A DNA stretch of 10,739 nucleotides from Ramicandelaber brevisporus (GCA_025201865.1 MU603270.1:1-10739), one strand, 5' to 3'; shown: positions 1 through 8,023, numbered from the stretch's first letter. Notes: a model not told the origin generated them from the sequence alone. Translations and numbers: made by a program.

Positions 1-62
1 GATGTGCAAACGACAAGTGACAATACAAGGTGTTCAAAGTGGATTCTACGAGAGTGCGGTGG

Positions 63-377
63 TTAGATGTTGTGGCAGGCATCGGCAATGAAGGCGCCTT
101 GGTACAGCTCGCAGCGGCTGCGGAGGTCGGCGCACACCGAGCCGGGAGACGCGGTGCCGGCGCACGTGACCAGCTCGGCGTTGGCGACGACGCACTGGAA
201 GCCGCGGAAGCCGGCGATGGATGCCTCGTGCGCGACAACGGCGCTCGGCTGCGCCTTGGCATTGCGGCACGCGCCGTAGTTGACCGCGACGATGCCGCGC
301 GAGCCGTACGTGATGCTGACGGCGGAGGCTGCGGCACAGGTGGCGGCAACGAGAGCGGCGGCGGCGAAGAAGCGCAT
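63..377 (-). CDS. Small secreted six-cysteine protein, unknown function
   Basis: This is a complete 104-residue ORF from ATG to TAA. Residues 1-19 form a clear signal peptide: an Arg at position 2, an Ala/Phe/Leu/Val-rich core, and an A-S-A cleavage site before Val20. The mature part of about 85 residues holds six cysteines at 37, 62, 72, 82, 89 and 101, enough for three disulfides, and no membrane segment. It was therefore probably exported and folded outside the cell. I recognise no family. Small cysteine-rich secreted proteins are common in fungi as surface, antimicrobial-like or host/substrate-interaction proteins, but nothing here picks among these. About nine in ten codons end in G or C, much more than in the neighbouring genes, which points to strong codon bias or high expression. 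A TATAAA box lies about 145 bp upstream. The same DNA is open in other frames, but only this frame yields a signal peptide and regular cysteines. Confidence 0.75.
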   Translation of the reverse strand: MRFFAAAALVAATCAAASAVSITYGSRGIVAVNYGACRNAKAQPSAVVAHEASIAGFRGFQCVVANAELVTCAGTASPGSVCADLRSRCELYQGAFIADACHNI

Positions 378-521
378 TGCAGTGATGAGGGAGTTGTTGG
401 TGCTGTTGGTATTGGAGTGGTGGTGTTTTTGTTGTTGATGTACTGGCGTGACGCTGGTGGTGGTGCGGATGAGGCTCAGCGTTGATGGTCATGATGCAGC
501 ACACGGCGGCCGGTGGTCCGC

Positions 522-527
522 TTTATA
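522..527 (-). promoter_or_regulatory. TATA box of the small secreted protein gene
   Basis: Read on the minus strand this is TATAAA in the context GGTATAAAGCGG, 145 bp upstream of the ATG at 377. A start site about 30 bp downstream would give a leader of roughly 115 nt. That leader would be rich in CA and CAA (378-490), typical of fungal leaders. The placement is an inference; no transcript data are available. Confidence 0.5.
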
Positions 528-593
528 CCGCCTGTGCCGCCGGCTGCTAGCTGTCTCGCTCCTTCCATCCAGAATCCAACAGTTAGCAGTCGG

Positions 594-665
594 CATTCTG
601 TGTCCAGCAGCCAGCATTCAACTGCCAGTATCTACATCCAACATCCAGTATCTACATTCTGTGTC
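594..665. repeat. Degenerate short direct repeats (CCAGTATCTACAT, CATTCTGTGTC)
   Basis: CCAGTATCTACAT occurs exactly at 625-637 and 645-657, a 20-bp period. CATTCTGTGTC occurs exactly at 594-604 and 655-665. ATCCAAC-type words recur at 574-580 and 636-642. The interleaving of two word pairs looks like a partly decayed minisatellite or a local slippage duplication upstream of the secreted-protein gene. A role in its promoter is possible but unsupported. Confidence 0.6.
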
Positions 666-939
666 GCTCGCATGCGTGGGACGGCTTGCGGCACCACCTG
701 CAGCGTTCGAATGGCAGCCGAGGTGTGTCTGCTGAGTGGCAGAGTGCAGCCGATCACAGCAGCCGAGCTGGACGACTGCTCCGCTGTTCCGCCGCACTGC
801 TGCTCGATTGGATGTCGGCTCGGGAACGCCGCTGAGCGTGTTGGGACGCCAGCGCGCCGATGCAGGCCAGTCCAATCCCCAGATTACATGCATGTCCGAT
901 CCAGGAGGACTGTTTCCGCGCGCGGTGAATCGGAGACTG

Positions 940-980
940 GTGTGTGTGTGTGTGTGTGCGTGTGTGTGTGTGTGCGTGTG
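940..980. repeat. (TG)n microsatellite with two C interruptions
   Basis: Alternating GT/TG runs for 41 bp, broken only by T-to-C changes at 959 and 975 that keep the purine-pyrimidine alternation. It lies in the spacer about 120 bp beyond the Mtr4 stop codon. Such tracts mutate by slippage and can adopt Z-DNA; neither has been tested here. Confidence 0.9.
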
Positions 981-1100
981 GTGCCAATCGGGACACGGAG
1001 GCGTGCACGCTGTGATCGTGCGAGTCTTCCAAACAGCCAGACTGTTGAAACGAGAGGTGTTTAAAATGAACAAACGAAGTTTAGCGGTGCAGCACGGTGT

Positions 1101-4100
1101 TTACAGATACAGGCTGGATGCAAAGATGATGTCGCGCTTGATCTTGGTGATACCTTCAGCAAATCGGTTCTCAAGCTCCGTGTTACCGATGCTCTTGGCT
1201 GCAGCAGCCATCTGGCGTAGCAATTCCTCCAATCGTCTGAACGCACGCACAATGATACCCTCTTCCATATCGCTCATCTTGCAAACTTGGATAAACTTGG
1301 CACCGCGAGACCATGCATACGCCACATCCATCATGTTCGGTGTAAAAGACTTGACATACTCTTCTTCATTCAATGTTAGATTGGCATCGTTGGACACGCG
1401 AGCAATGCGACGAGCAGTGTCCTGGAGAATGCGGTATGGAGCAGCCAAATCCTCCTGGAGAGCCACCGTCTCACTATCTGCGCGAGTCTGGTAAGCGAAG
1501 CAGCTGAGCAGAGCAACAATCTGGTCAGTGGTGAGCGTGTTGAACACACCATTGAAGATGAGCTCAGTCAGCATCAGTTCATCACCAGTCGACAGCTCAC
1601 ATGCGACGCGGCCCTTGACTTCAATGACGTCGCTCTCTGAAATGTAACCCAGGCGACGCAGTACGCGCTTGCGAGACTTGAGTTCGTCAAGCTGGATGAC
1701 TGCCTGAGTGGCCTGCAGCTTGTGCTTCAGCTGCTTAATCTGCTCCTCGACAGCCAGCTTGCCCTTGTACACATCGTACACCTTGTCCAAAACTGGCGAC
1801 TTGTGCAGTGGATGCTCCTCGAGCTTCTTCTTGAGCAGATCATAGTTGGAAACGAGCTTCTTGAATCCTTCATCGGTGATCTTCATATCCTTCTCAGTGT
1901 CCAACACTGGCAAACCATTGGGCATGCGCTTGGCGACTTCCTGCAATGAGCGGCGGATCTTCTGGCGGGCAGCAGCTGGACGCAAATCATCGGCCAATTT
2001 AACACGCAGTGAGCTCAGCTCCTGGAGAGTGTCGAGCGGAACTGGGACGATGACCATCTCGCTGTTGGTATCATCTGCGCCGACGGCTGGCGGTGGAACT
2101 ACGCTGGAGGGGAGAGCAGCGCCATCCTTGCCCTTGCTGACCTTTGTGTCCTTGGAGCAGAGAAGAAGCACCTCAACAATGTAACTGGATGCAGCATTGA
2201 CATCGGATGCCTCGGGCTGGCCACGGTTGACGCTGCCCTTGGTTTTGTTCAGTGCAGGACCACGCGACATGTTTACAATTACACCCCAGCCAAAGTCATG
2301 ACTGTTGAAGTGAACCTTTGTGAGACGACCATTCTGAATAAAAGGAAGAGAGTTTGTTGGATGGATGATGATTGCATGCATGTCCTGCTTCAATGTGTTC
2401 ATCTGAGACTGAATGGCGTGATACTGAGTGATTGCAGATTCGTGTTCACCAACTGTAATTGAATCGCGGTTAGACTCCAGCTCACTTAACTCTTGTTGCA
2501 GTTTGGGAACAGTTGCACAATTTTGGAAATGGAAGAAGCTTCTCTCCAGCATTGATTCAGCACTCATTCCTTCAACTCTCATCAAATTGAGAATCATATT
2601 ATACTTGAGGCGGAATGCAGAGTACAGTGGATCAGCCTGGCCCAGCACCATTGACTTGGCAACTGGAGGTTCCATCTTTTCATCAATCATCAATATAACA
2701 ATACCTCGATCATCCAAACCACGTCTACCGGCACGACCACTCATCTGAATGTATTCGCCTCCACTGACCCATCTAAAGTCGGTTCCATCCCATTTGCGCA
2801 CTCCTGTAAACACAACTGTACGCGAGGGCATGTTCAATCCAATAGAGAAGGTTTCAGTGGCAAATAATACCTTTAGCAAGCCTTCCTGGAACAGCAATTC
2901 AATAACCTCCTTAATCAGCGGAAGCAAACCTGAATGATGAATACCAATTCCACGTCTCAGCAATGGAAGAATATTTTCAATATGAGGCAGTTTACGATCT
3001 TCTTCGGACAATGTGTGGATTGCATTGTTGAAAACTGTATTAACCAAATCACGCTCTGTATCGCTGTTCAGATTTAACTTTGACATTTGGAGTGCATTGA
3101 ATTCACACTGTTTTCTACTGAATGAAAACACAATAACTGGGTGATACTGTCTCATCATGATCATTTTAACAATTTTGAATATATCGCTGGCTTCTCCTTT
3201 GCCTCCTCCTTTATTGCCTGATTTACGCTTTCCACCACCACCACCACCACCACTTGCGGGATCACCAGCATCATCATCGCTGCCTTTAAGCGAGCCAACT
3301 GCACGCTGGAAGTTCTCTTCTCTAAATTGGCCCTTTTCATCAACCACCAAATGGATTCCTTCAGCTCCAGCAGGGAACAAGTAGTGCTGAAGAGGAGTTG
3401 GTCTGTAATCGGTGTAAACAACGTGGCAGGGCTGATCGTGTATTTCGCATATCCACTGTGCAAACTCCAGTGCATTCGGAATAGTTGCAGACAGGAATAC
3501 ATATCTGACTGTATGAGGCAGCATAATCAGAGTTTCTTCCCAAACCACACCTCTTTCCTTATCTCTCATATAATGAATCTCATCATAAACAACCCACTTG
3601 ACTTCTCTCATCACTTCTGATCCTCTGTATAACATTGATCTCAAAATCTCAGTTGTCATTACAAGACACGATGCGGATGGGTTGATTGTTACATCTCCAG
3701 TCATCAATCCAACATCTCCAAACTCTGCCAACAGGTCTCGATACTTTTGATTGGACAATGCCTTAATTGGCGATGTATAAATAACTCTCTGCTTATCACG
3801 CAAACTAGTCGCAATTGCATATTCAGCAACAACTGTTTTACCAGCCGATGTGTGCGCTGACACCAGCACAGACTCGTTTCTCTCAATGCAGCTAATTGCT
3901 CCACGCTGGAATGGATCCAATGTGAACGGGTAAACTCGCGCTGGATTCTCATCCGGCACATGCTCAGACAGCGGCTTGTAGTCATATCCCTTCGGAATGG
4001 CAACTTCATGTCTAACTTGATGAACCAACACCAGCTTTTCTGTACCGCTGGAATTCGGATCAATGCCTCCAGGTGCAACTTCGCGCGACGCCTCAGTCTC

Positions 4101-4397
4101 AAATGAATCCGCCAACACTGCTGTGGCTGGGCGTGCAATTAACTGTGATGCTGTCTTGCCACGAATACCATCCTCTTCTATCCTAATCCGTCCACGCTTC
4201 GCAGAGTTCAGATCACCATTAGCTGTTGAATCTCCAGTCAAGCTGCTGTCGTCATTGTTGTTGTTGTTGCTGTTGGAGAGCTGGCGCTTCAACTTGTGAG
4301 CTGGTACTGGCGCTGGCGCTGGCTCATACTGGGCAACCTTGGCTGCGGCGGTCGTGCTGTCCTCTTCAAACACACTGAACAGATCGTCGAAATCCAT
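1101..4397 (-). CDS. mtr4: Mtr4-type 3'-5' RNA helicase (nuclear exosome / TRAMP cofactor)
   Basis: This is a complete intronless ORF of 1098 residues, about the usual Mtr4 length. Mtr4 is a Ski2-like DExH ATPase that unwinds and feeds RNA to the nuclear exosome and is the helicase subunit of TRAMP. The extreme N-terminus (DDLFSVFEED, residues 4-13) matches the conserved Mtr4 motif that docks on Rrp6-Rrp47, which fixes the start. The helicase core follows: Walker A AHTSAGKT (181-188), DEIH box (272-275), SAT motif (303-305), TETFSIGLNMP (514-524) and motif VI QMSGRAGRRG (551-560). The Arch/KOW insertion spans about 620-840, with NGRLTKVHF and DFGWGVIVNM. The DSHCT helical bundle runs from about 920 to the conserved C-terminal FASSLYL. 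DEIH rather than DEVH, plus the N-terminal motif, argues for Mtr4 over Ski2. Oddities are an N5 run (44-48), a G7/GGGK-rich basic insertion (about 378-402) near the start of RecA2, and a change in codon composition along the gene. The start codon is only 88 bp from the upstream protease gene. Confidence 0.97.
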   Translation of the reverse strand: MDFDDLFSVFEEDSTTAAAKVAQYEPAPAPVPAHKLKRQLSNSNNNNNDDSSLTGDSTANGDLNSAKRGRIRIEEDGIRGKTASQLIARPATAVLADSFETEASREVAPGGIDPNSSGTEKLVLVHQVRHEVAIPKGYDYKPLSEHVPDENPARVYPFTLDPFQRGAISCIERNESVLVSAHTSAGKTVVAEYAIATSLRDKQRVIYTSPIKALSNQKYRDLLAEFGDVGLMTGDVTINPSASCLVMTTEILRSMLYRGSEVMREVKWVVYDEIHYMRDKERGVVWEETLIMLPHTVRYVFLSATIPNALEFAQWICEIHDQPCHVVYTDYRPTPLQHYLFPAGAEGIHLVVDEKGQFREENFQRAVGSLKGSDDDAGDPASGGGGGGGKRKSGNKGGGKGEASDIFKIVKMIMMRQYHPVIVFSFSRKQCEFNALQMSKLNLNSDTERDLVNTVFNNAIHTLSEEDRKLPHIENILPLLRRGIGIHHSGLLPLIKEVIELLFQEGLLKVLFATETFSIGLNMPSRTVVFTGVRKWDGTDFRWVSGGEYIQMSGRAGRRGLDDRGIVILMIDEKMEPPVAKSMVLGQADPLYSAFRLKYNMILNLMRVEGMSAESMLERSFFHFQNCATVPKLQQELSELESNRDSITVGEHESAITQYHAIQSQMNTLKQDMHAIIIHPTNSLPFIQNGRLTKVHFNSHDFGWGVIVNMSRGPALNKTKGSVNRGQPEASDVNAASSYIVEVLLLCSKDTKVSKGKDGAALPSSVVPPPAVGADDTNSEMVIVPVPLDTLQELSSLRVKLADDLRPAAARQKIRRSLQEVAKRMPNGLPVLDTEKDMKITDEGFKKLVSNYDLLKKKLEEHPLHKSPVLDKVYDVYKGKLAVEEQIKQLKHKLQATQAVIQLDELKSRKRVLRRLGYISESDVIEVKGRVACELSTGDELMLTELIFNGVFNTLTTDQIVALLSCFAYQTRADSETVALQEDLAAPYRILQDTARRIARVSNDANLTLNEEEYVKSFTPNMMDVAYAWSRGAKFIQVCKMSDMEEGIIVRAFRRLEELLRQMAAAAKSIGNTELENRFAEGITKIKRDIIFASSLYL
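3233..3253 (-). repeat. (GGT)7 tract encoding Gly7 in Mtr4
   Basis: On the plus strand this is uninterrupted ACC repeats, read on the minus strand as seven GGT codons (Mtr4 residues 383-389). It sits in a Gly/Lys/Ser-rich segment just before RecA2, where a flexible surface loop would be tolerated. The pure codon use indicates slippage expansion. Confidence 0.85.
4254..4268 (-). repeat. (AAC)n tract encoding Asn5 near the Mtr4 N-terminus
   Basis: Four AAC codons followed by AAT encode residues 44-48 in the disordered N-terminal tail between the Rrp6-docking motif and the helicase core. It is the same CAA/TTG triplet repeat that encodes glutamine in the neighbouring protease, read in another frame. 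Confidence 0.7.
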
Positions 4398-4485
4398 GCC
4401 GTTTCTTTTTTCTTCTATTTTTTTTTTGTTTCGTTTCGTTTCAAGAAATTATCAATTAAAACAGTGAATTTGCTCCCCCCCCCAT
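4398..4485 (-). promoter_or_regulatory. Compact 88-bp Mtr4 promoter/leader and protease 3' end
   Basis: Only 88 bp separate the protease stop codon from the Mtr4 ATG, both on the minus strand. In the minus-strand sense there is a G9 run (plus-strand C9 at 4475-4483), then three exact GAAAC copies (4442-4428), an A10 run (4427-4418) and a purine-rich stretch up to the ATG. No TATA box is visible. The Mtr4 promoter is therefore likely TATA-less, or lies partly inside the protease coding region. The A-rich leader is typical of well-translated fungal mRNAs. Confidence 0.55.
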
Positions 4486-6452
4486 TTAGCTGCGCTGGAC
4501 ATTGATTAGTGGCGAAGTCCAGCTATCGAATCCATCGGACGTCTGCTCTCCAAACGGCCGCATCGCTCGTACACGTAGTCGATATGCGCCATCTTTCACC
4601 GTTCGCGCCGTATCCAGGTCGGTAGTTGGACTGTTAACTGGCACAACGCGGCCATCCCATGTGATTTTGTGGAATTGACCAGGTGCAATCTTGCCCAGGT
4701 ATGGCGCATATGAGTCTGGCACGACGCCAACGAGCCGAGCTGATTGTTCATCTGATGACTGGTCAGCTGAAATCGTCGAGTTGACTGCAAGCACTTCGAT
4801 ATACATGAGTCGAGTTGGCTGCAAATTCGCAAACGCCACAGTAACAGAATCAAGTCCACGGAACGATACTTGTACTGAGTCGGCTGTTGAGTTCAGCTTA
4901 CTAAAGTCGATGTTGTGGCGCAAATACGCTGCAGTATCGTTGGTTCGACCAAGCACTGGAATGTTTCTCGCTGCACCAACCATTCCAATGTATGGGACTC
5001 TCAATGAATTTCGCCGCATTGTATCTGTGTTGCTGAGATGTCCAGGAATGATCGGATGCTTGTCTAGCGGAGGCAATGGTGTATCAGCCTTGTTATTACC
5101 ATTACCATGGTTTGAACCAACAATGCCAACCAAGTCACCAACCAAACTACGTCCGATGCGATGTCGCGGCATAATGCCATTTGCTTGTGGAATCAAGTCT
5201 TGATCATTTCCATCAAATAGATCCTCTGGAGATGCCACAATGTATCCACCGTAAATAAATCGCTCACTTGGCGCTAATTGTGCGTCGGTTGGAGGCGTAA
5301 TGATCACAGACACTGCTACGCTTCCACCATTTGGCGGAACCGTGACTTGACTGCGCATAAACTGTACCTTGGCTGAAGCTGCTGCTACTCGCGGTGGAAT
5401 GCGTGGCTCATCGTCAGGTGACCATCCAGACACTGCACTGGCTGCCTGATGTGACAAAATGTATCGAATCCCAGCTGGACCATTGTTTCGGATTGTGAAC
5501 GAGCGCGCAATCGGCACGGGAAACGGACCAAAGCTGTCGGCATGATCAGTATCGTTGAGTGCAATCTTGCTCGGTGTAATGATAGACTGGCCAAACACAC
5601 TGTCGAGAACATTGATCATACCAGCACCCTGTGATGTGATTGGTTCAATTCCATTGACTGTTGATGTCGATGCCTCCAGAGTAATAGACTTGCTATCATC
5701 GCCACCACCACCACCACCACCACCACCACCAGTTGTACCACTTTTACTGTCACTATAGATATCAATTGGTCGAGCATTGTTCATTAACCAAGCACGGTAC
5801 TCACCAACAGTTCGATTGGTTCCACGCTGCTGCATCACCAACGCAAGTGCTCCAGATACATGCGGCGCTGCCATCGATGTACCCGACAACACCGCATACG
5901 AGCCAAGTGAAGTTGGAAACGTTGAGTAAATGTACGCTCCTGGTGCCCCGATTTCTGGTTTCAAATCCAGCTCGCTACTTGGACCGCGTGATGAAAACGA
6001 TGACACAAATCCAGCTGTTGACACTGGAGCATCCACATCACCAGGCAAATCGACAAAGAGTAGTGCTCGTTGCTGCTGCTGCTGCTGCTGTTTCAGTAAT
6101 TCGACAATATGCTGACCATCCAAGTCGGAGATGCCGACGGTTGGACACAGCTTGTCATCGCGCCAAGTGGGCATGTTTGGACCTGGGCGATCATTGTATA
6201 TGATAACCAGAGATGCACCACGCTTGCACACATTGAATGCCTTGTCGACCTGCGGACATGTGCCACGCTTGACAAGTGCAACTTTGCCAGTCAAATCCAT
6301 TGCTACAGAATCACCACATGCTTCCGCATTGCCATTTTCGTCGACCACATGAGCAATCTCGGGCATATCTCCAGTCAAGTTGAATGGTATTTGTGTGTCA
6401 GCCGGTAGAGAGTGGTACATCAATCGAGCATCCATGTGAATAGTTGAATTAG

Positions 6453-6488
<36 letters not shown>

Positions 6489-7812
6489 GGCCAAATGCCA
6501 CACGGAATGCGCGACCACGATAAAAGGCATTGTCATGTGAAGCTACAGATATCACGTTTGTCCCCATCGATGGATCGCCAGTTGTAAACAAGCCGTGACT
6601 TCCACTGTTGCCTGCAGCTGCTATAATTATCATCCCAGCTCGCTCTGCCAGCTCGGATGCAATTGCTGAAGTTGCTGATTCTGCCCAGCCACTGCCCCCG
6701 AGCGACAAGTTCACGATGTGCATACCATCATCATGAGCTCGCAGCAGTGCCTGAATAATAATATCATCTGACGTGGAACCTGTGCAACCAAAGACGCGGT
6801 AGATGCCAAGCTCAGCAGCCGGTGCCACACCAACAAAGCCGCGACTGGGACTAATCTCACCAGAGCTCGACGAATTGCTTTGTACGCGCAGTGCACCAAT
6901 GATGCCAGCCACGTGAGTGCCGTGTGGGCTGCACTGGGACATTGGATCATCATCAGGCTGCGGGATCGCCAGGTCTGGATCCACCGAGCCAGGATTGTAG
7001 TTGTCACCCACAAAGTCGTAGCCAGCAACAAAGCGACATCCTGGAGCCCCAATTGCAGAGCAGCCACCGAGCTGAGGATGAGAATAGTCAGCACCAGTGT
7101 CGATGATTCCAATTTTGATTGCTTTACCATTCAAGCCGTAGAGAGAGTGGAGAGTATCAACGCCGGTCATTTTATGCGGAGCGCTGCGGTATCTGATGGG
7201 CAGTGACGATGGCAGGACAATGGATGGCGCAGGATGTGTGGCATTGTTGGATGGCAGAACTGGGATGTTGGCTGGAGATGGATGTGGCTGTGCCAGTGGA
7301 TGAGGAAACAGAGAGACTCGTGTGAGACGCTTAACAAACTCTAATTGAGCTGCTGCGTCTTCAATCTGCTTGTGCTGGAGATGTTCGCTCGATTTGGTGT
7401 CAATTGGACCATTTCGATGTTTGCCACTGCCATGGGATATCGGCTCAATCCAAAACGACATGCCGTTGAATAGGCGTGGATGGTGAAGATCCAGTCTTGG
7501 CACAACATTGAACCCCATTCTATTGAACGACTCGAGCAGCTGGGCACGCTCACGTTGAACGAGATCGCTACCTGGAGGAGATGTAAACTCAATCATGTAC
7601 AAGTTTCGAGCAAACCGTGGAGTGGCTGCTGTTGGTGGATGGCGAATCGGCTCCATATCAGCCATCGCGCTGGAATCCAATGAGCTGGTGGCATTGCTGT
7701 GCTGAAAGATTAAAGAGTCGGCGAATGATGGCACGAGTCCAACATACTGCGCCAGTGCCGAATGGCAGAGCAGCAAACACACTGTCGATATAATTAGGTG
7801 CATTGTTAGCAT
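4486..7812 (-). CDS. Secreted subtilisin-like serine protease (S8) with PA and fn3-like domains
   Basis: This ORF of 1108 residues encodes a secreted or vacuolar endopeptidase. I start it at the ATG at 7812, which has A at -3 and gives a clean signal peptide (1-21, ending S-A-L-A). An in-frame ATG at 7842 would add 10 residues and still leave a signal-like N-terminus. The frame stays open to 7911, but that codon is TTG. A propeptide-like region follows (about 69-125, RNLYMIEF). The subtilisin triad is intact: Asp238 in IIDTGADYSHP, His300 in HGTHVAG and Ser646 in SGTSMAAPH, with the oxyanion Asn402 in AAAGNSG. A PA domain (about 472-602, GKVALVKRGTCPQ) is inserted before the serine. An fn3-like domain covers about 743-857, then a long C-terminal region ending near WTSPLINV. 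This architecture is that of large PA-containing fungal and bacterial subtilases (Vpr-like). I see no GPI signal or transmembrane helix at the C-terminus. Low-complexity runs interrupt surface loops: Q12, Q7 and G10. Several N-x-S/T sites fit secretion. Confidence 0.93.
5702..5731 (-). repeat. (GGT)10 tract encoding Gly10 in the protease
   Basis: Ten perfect CCA units on the plus strand give a Gly10 run (precursor residues 695-704). It lies between the end of the catalytic domain and the fn3-like domain, flanked by Ser/Thr/Asp. It probably acts as a flexible linker. The purity suggests recent slippage and possible length polymorphism. Confidence 0.9.
6070..6090 (-). repeat. CAG repeat encoding Gln7 in the PA domain
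   Basis: Six consecutive CAG codons and one CAA encode Gln7 in the PA-domain insertion, after ELLK. It differs in codon from the CAA-only run upstream in the same protein, so the two poly-Q runs arose independently. Confidence 0.85.
6454..6489 (-). repeat. (CAA)12 tract encoding Gln12 in the protease
   Basis: Twelve identical CAA codons (TTG on the plus strand) encode Gln12 at precursor residues 441-452. They lie between the oxyanion-Asn strand and the PA domain, a loop position outside the catalytic motifs. An uninterrupted single-codon run is a classic slippage-prone microsatellite. Confidence 0.9.
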
Positions 7813-7923
7813 GGTTTGTGGAGAGGGAAACAAAAAAAACATAACAATGATACAAGTTGCGAAGCTTGCTCCCAGAAAGATGTCGGCTTCATTACGACAG
7901 TTGGATTGCAAAAGTTCATTTGC

Positions 7924-7948
7924 CTCCTCTAAGTAAAAAAAAGAGGAG
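7924..7948. other. Small 7-bp stem hairpin in the protease leader region
   Basis: CTCCTCT (7924-7930) and AGAGGAG (7942-7948) are perfect reverse complements around an A-rich 11-nt loop. In protease mRNA this would be a weak hairpin about 110 nt before the start codon. A function is not implied by sequence alone. Confidence 0.45.
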
Positions 7949-7963
7949 AAGTTGCTAATAATC

Positions 7964-7996
7964 TCGTATTGAACTCGCTTTATTAGACCAATACGA
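7964..7996. promoter_or_regulatory. 8-bp inverted repeat TCGTATTG-N17-CAATACGA
   Basis: TCGTATTG at 7964-7971 and CAATACGA at 7989-7996 are perfect reverse complements separated by 17 bp. They lie about midway between the protease and F-box starts. This geometry suits a dimeric transcription factor binding two half-sites. I cannot name the factor, and chance remains possible. Confidence 0.4.
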
Positions 7997-8023
7997 AAGG
8001 GAGTTGAGAGTATCTTTATACTT

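Larger units (their letters stand above)
528..1100. other. Non-coding spacer between Mtr4 and the small secreted gene
   Basis: Both flanking genes read leftwards, so this stretch holds the 3' end of Mtr4 and the distal promoter of the secreted-protein gene. Several reading frames stay open here, but their translations are compositionally odd (a Cys-Val run from the TG repeat, scattered Cys/Arg/Ser). They have no domain, no signal peptide and no convincing start, so I call no gene. I see no tRNA-like fold and no canonical AATAAA for Mtr4. The recognisable content is the short direct repeats at 594-665 and the TG microsatellite at 940-980. Confidence 0.6.

Noticed and set aside
30-485. Plus-strand open frame of 151 codons opposite the small secreted gene
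   Set aside because: This is a GC-rich antisense shadow with Gly/Ala/Asp-rich translation and no motif; the minus-strand frame has a signal peptide and cysteine pattern.
513-1064. 183-codon plus-strand open frame in the spacer
   Set aside because: Its composition reflects the repeats and TG tract. It has no signal peptide or regular motif and competes with other open frames over the same DNA.
378-1100. tRNA or other structured RNA gene in the largest spacer
   Set aside because: I found no A-box/B-box pair or cloverleaf by eye; covariance-model scanning (tRNAscan-SE, Rfam) would be decisive.
736-1494. 252-codon plus-strand open frame overlapping the Mtr4 3' end
   Set aside because: It is antisense to conserved Mtr4 DSHCT codons, includes a Cys-Val run made by the TG microsatellite, and shows no domain.
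1101-4397. Ski2 (cytoplasmic exosome helicase) instead of Mtr4
   Set aside because: It has DEIH rather than DEVH, the N-terminal LFSVFEE-type Rrp6-Rrp47 docking motif, a KOW-bearing Arch and the FASSLYL end, all Mtr4-like.
4428-4442. (GTTTC)3 as a telomere-like or CRISPR-type repeat
   Set aside because: Only three 5-bp copies in a promoter, with no spacers and no longer array; simple slippage is enough.
5733-6203. Plus-strand open frame of 156 codons inside the protease
   Set aside because: It is antisense to the catalytic serine and PA domain region, which are clearly coding on the minus strand.
7813-7911. Protease start at 7911
   Set aside because: That codon is TTG, not ATG. The ATG at 7812 has a better context and an ideal signal peptide.
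7924-7948. Bacterial-type terminator from the hairpin plus A/T run
   Set aside because: The flanking genes are eukaryotic in type. The stem is only 7 bp and the A run is in the loop, so it does not fit an intrinsic terminator.
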